This document shows positions 7,191 to 8,431 of a stretch of DNA of 8,431 bases, one piece after another. Within the stretch, counting starts at the first letter, position 1, and the number at the start of each line of letters is the position of its first letter. The position numbers were made by a program, and so were the translations under genes. The DNA is from an uncultured Pseudomonadota bacterium. GTDB lineage: Bacteria > Pseudomonadota > Gammaproteobacteria > Methylococcales > Methylomonadaceae. The notes under the pieces are model-generated. The model had not been told where the DNA came from. It did not search any database and worked only from the letters and a program-made list of their open reading frames with translations. Location: positions 1-8,431 of the forward strand of contig CAIZCB010000429.1 in assembly GCA_903931355.1 (NCBI GenBank). The letters are read 5' to 3'.

Positions 7191-7266
7191 CAGGCGTTGA
7201 TAGTTAGTGAAGCGTATCAATCATCAACGATGCGCTTTACTTTGTTCGATAGATCCTATAACGCCT
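7175..7266 (+). repeat. Interleaved inverted repeats around the aldolase 3' end
   Basis: Two perfect inverted repeats interleave as A-B-A'-B'. A is TAGGATCTAT (7175-7184, overlapping the aldolase C-terminal codons) with A' ATAGATCCTA (7249-7258). B is AGGCGTT (7192-7198) with B' AACGCCT (7260-7266), the latter followed by TTT. Both pairs enclose the 7210-7237 hairpin. Formed together they would make a pseudoknot; otherwise they are mutually exclusive. B-B' followed by T residues resembles a terminator arm. No function is known. Confidence 0.5.
7210..7247 (+). terminator. Candidate transcription terminator after the aldolase gene
   Basis: AAGCGTATC (7210-7218) pairs with GATGCGCTT (7229-7237), a 9-bp stem with one G-U pair and a 10-nt loop, followed by TACTTTGTTC, which is only moderately T-rich. 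It lies 20 nt after the aldolase stop. The poor T tract makes intrinsic termination uncertain; a processed 3' end or Rho-dependent site is also possible. Confidence 0.4.
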
Positions 7267-7293
7267 TTTAAGCGCTAATTTCTCCGAATGCGC

Positions 7294-7441
7294 TAAATAA
7301 CACAGTTTAATTACCCCCTTTCTTGATTAATCTCTTTTTAACCAATTGATTTTTAATAGAAAAAAATCAATCCTATTCATCCTATTTTTATCATTGTGTT
7401 AAATAACGTAGTTTAATTTTAAAACTGTGTGAAATAACACA
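7294..7441 (+). repeat. Three direct copies of an AAATAAC-type motif
   Basis: A 20-bp unit at 7294-7313 recurs at 7400-7419 with 17 of 20 identical bases; the changes are CA to GT in the middle and the last base. The 10-mer AAATAACACA is found exactly at 7295-7304 and 7432-7441, with the variant AAATAACGTA at 7401-7410. An inverted GTTATTT lies at 7463-7469. Recurrence on both strands ahead of one gene looks like a set of regulator half-sites. Confidence 0.5.
7345..7371. repeat. AT-rich 10-bp perfect inverted repeat
   Basis: ATTGATTTTT (7345-7354) and AAAAATCAAT (7362-7371) are perfect reverse complements with a 7-nt loop. The hairpin is AU-rich and weak. On the minus strand as well as the plus strand it lacks a GC stem, so it is not a typical intrinsic terminator. 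It could be a protein-binding palindrome or a by-product of AT richness. Confidence 0.45.
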
Positions 7442-7444
7442 ATG
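7392..7444. promoter_or_regulatory. 53-bp imperfect palindrome, candidate operator or transcribed hairpin
   Basis: Centred on 7418, 19 of 26 base pairs are complementary, with two further G-U pairs. The outer arms CATTGTGTTA (7392-7401) and TAACACAATG (7435-7444) match perfectly over 10 bp, and the inner arms AGTTT (7410-7414) and AAACT (7422-7426) match over 5 bp. It lies 143 nt before the receptor start. The size and two-tier symmetry suggest paired binding sites for a dimeric regulator. It does not match a Fur box by eye. The function is inferred from position only. Confidence 0.5.
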
Positions 7445-7528
7445 TCTATTCAATTGTTGGATGTTATTTATTTCAAGTGTCTGAAGTTAAAGTGAAAAAA
7501 TAAATTGGCCTGTATTTTGCTTGTCCAT

Positions 7529-7578
7529 CTCAGCGACTACGCTCTGTGGCCGTTGAGTATTTTATTTTTAATTTTGGA
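7529..7578 (+). promoter_or_regulatory. Leader hairpin with U-rich tract before the receptor gene, possible attenuator
   Basis: CTCAGCG (7529-7535) pairs with CGTTGAG (7551-7557), 7 bp with one G-U pair. It is followed at once by a T-rich run from 7558 to 7575 that is broken only by A residues. An alternative inner hairpin AGCG-ACTA-CGCT (7532-7543) competes for the same bases. Hairpin plus U-rich tract upstream of the start codon resembles an attenuator or leader terminator. GGA at 7576-7578 may act as the Shine-Dalgarno site, 8 nt before the ATG at 7587. Confidence 0.35.
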
Positions 7579-7586
7579 TAAACCTT

Positions 7587-8431
7587 ATGCAACTAATTGA
7601 AACCAAGATTCGAGGTGGGTATCTATTGCAAGCCAAGCACCTTAAATTGTTAGCAACCTCCGCCTTATTACTGACTTGTGAATTTAATCAGGCTTATGCT
7701 GTTGATGTTAAGAAAGCGACTGAATCGAAGACTACCGCTAATCAGGAAAAACCATCCACTGAATTAGAGCCCGTGACCGTTGAGGCCGATGCGCCATTAA
7801 AAAAAACCGGCTCGATCACCACACCTGATATTGAAACCGCAAAAGCAACTTTGAATAAAATTGCGGGAGGTGCCAATGTGATTGATAGCAAAAGCTATAC
7901 CGAAGGCCGAGTTTCTAATCTGAAAGATGTATTAGGCTATTCGCCCGGGGTTTATATCCAGCCGCGTTTTGGTTCTGACGAAGCTCGATTATCGATACGC
8001 GGTTCTGGTTTGCAGCGTACCTTTCATATGCGTGGGATTAATATGTTGCAAGATGGTATCCCTGTGAATTTGGCTGATGGTGGTGGGGATTTTCAAGGTG
8101 TCGATGGCTTGAATAACGATTATGTCGAAGTCTATCGCGGAGCCAATGCTTTGCAATATGGCGGAACTACTTTGGGCGGTGCTATCAACTTTATTTCGCC
8201 AACCGGTTATACCGCGCCTAAGCTACAAATGCGGATGGAAGGTGGCTCTTATGGTTATCTGCGTGGTCAAGCGGCAGCGGCTGGCGTAGAAGGGAACACC
8301 GATTATTTCTTGAGTTATACCCATACTGAACAAGATGGTTTTCGTGATCATGCCAGACAAAAAAATCACCGTTTCAGCGGTAATGTCGGCGTTAAACTAT
8401 CTGATCGATTAGAAACTCGGTTTTTTGCCGG
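7587..8431 (+). CDS. TonB-dependent outer-membrane receptor, N-terminal part (3' partial)
   Basis: The frame is open from ATG 7587 to the right edge (281 complete codons of an expected 650-800). Residues 1-38 form a signal peptide: a rather long polar and basic n-region, a hydrophobic core LLATSALLLT (21-30), and probable cleavage after AYA at 36-38. EPVTVEA (61-67) fits a TonB box. Residues about 90-205 are the plug domain, with NLKDVLGYSPGVYIQPR (111-127), ARLSIRGSGL (133-142), LQDGIPVNLADG (154-165), VEVYRGANALQYG (180-192) and LGGAINFISPTG (196-207). The first barrel strands follow (about 212 on). Such receptors import iron chelates, other metal complexes, cobalamin or sugars using TonB energy. 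The plug resembles the FecA/YncD-like groups, but the substrate cannot be assigned. No sigma/anti-sigma pair is visible upstream, and the pre-TonB-box region is too short for an N-terminal signalling domain. Confidence 0.92.
   Translation, partial: MQLIETKIRGGYLLQAKHLKLLATSALLLTCEFNQAYAVDVKKATESKTTANQEKPSTELEPVTVEADAPLKKTGSITTPDIETAKATLNKIAGGANVIDSKSYTEGRVSNLKDVLGYSPGVYIQPRFGSDEARLSIRGSGLQRTFHMRGINMLQDGIPVNLADGGGDFQGVDGLNNDYVEVYRGANALQYGGTTLGGAINFISPTGYTAPKLQMRMEGGSYGYLRGQAAAAGVEGNTDYFLSYTHTEQDGFRDHARQKNHRFSGNVGVKLSDRLETRFFA

Larger units (their letters stand above)
7191..7586. other. 396-nt AT-rich intergenic region without a gene
   Basis: No reading frame with a plausible start, length and ribosome site is present on either strand, and no tRNA or recognisable RNA family is seen. 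The left part holds repeats linked to the end of the aldolase gene, plus a short AGCGC/GCGCT stem (7271-7275 with 7290-7294). The middle and right hold AT-rich palindromes, AAATAAC-type direct repeats and a leader hairpin that most likely belong to the control region of the TonB-dependent receptor gene. A convincing sigma70 promoter could not be fixed by eye. A weak 9-bp tandem repeat of TCCTATT type lies at 7371-7388. Confidence 0.7.

Noticed and set aside
7392..7444. A Fur box controlling the TonB receptor.
   Set aside because: The palindrome shares no GATAAT hexamer array with the Fur consensus; it is built from TGTGTTA and AAATAAC instead.
7442..7495. A 17-codon small open reading frame upstream of the receptor.
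   Set aside because: It has no Shine-Dalgarno sequence, its ATG is part of the palindrome arm, and the composition is that of AT-rich noncoding DNA.
7191..7586. A CRISPR array, insertion sequence or tRNA in the long intergenic region.
   Set aside because: The repeats are few, short, degenerate and not regularly spaced; no transposase fragment, target duplication or cloverleaf could be found.

Overview
The window is chromosomal DNA from a moderately low-GC gammaproteobacterium. The evidence is the ftsY-ftsE-ftsX gene order, a YcgN-type UPF0260 protein, a Pseudomonas-like cytochrome c oxidase assembly locus at the left edge, and frequent TTA leucine codons. A methanotroph-type or autotrophic relative (Methylococcales, for example) would fit the Calvin-type class II aldolase, but the genus cannot be fixed from sequence alone. 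All recognised genes lie on the + strand.

Region 1 (1-4305) looks like one tightly packed transcription unit with 3-4 nt between genes. It starts with the 3' end of a thioredoxin-fold-like protein typical of cytochrome oxidase operons. Next comes a 636-residue protein that is a head-to-tail fusion of heme A synthase (CtaA/COX15, about residues 1-312) and the SRP receptor FtsY (NG domain, about residues 335-636). ftsE, ftsX and a ycgN-like gene follow. The fusion is the main discovery: a heme-modifying membrane enzyme and the essential receptor for co-translational membrane targeting share one polypeptide, and two normally separate operons meet inside one gene. The usual neighbours ctaB/cyoE and sco (after ctaA) and rpoH (after ftsX) are absent here.

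Region 2 (4306-7190) begins with an 82-nt AT-rich gap that probably carries a promoter. It then encodes a DUF47/PhoU-like protein (GTG start) and a PiT-type phosphate permease, a standard pair for low-affinity phosphate uptake. A Calvin-type class II fructose-bisphosphate aldolase follows 30 nt later with its own good Shine-Dalgarno sequence.

Region 3 (7191-7586) is a 396-nt AT-rich intergenic stretch with no credible gene. It is dense in inverted and direct repeats: overlapping alternative stems behind the aldolase gene, a 10-bp AT hairpin, a 53-bp imperfect palindrome with AAATAAC half-sites, and a hairpin followed by a U-rich tract just before the next gene. It probably holds the aldolase terminator and the control region of the next gene.

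Region 4 (7587-8431) is the 5' part of a TonB-dependent outer-membrane receptor (signal peptide, TonB box, complete plug domain, start of the barrel). It runs off the right edge.
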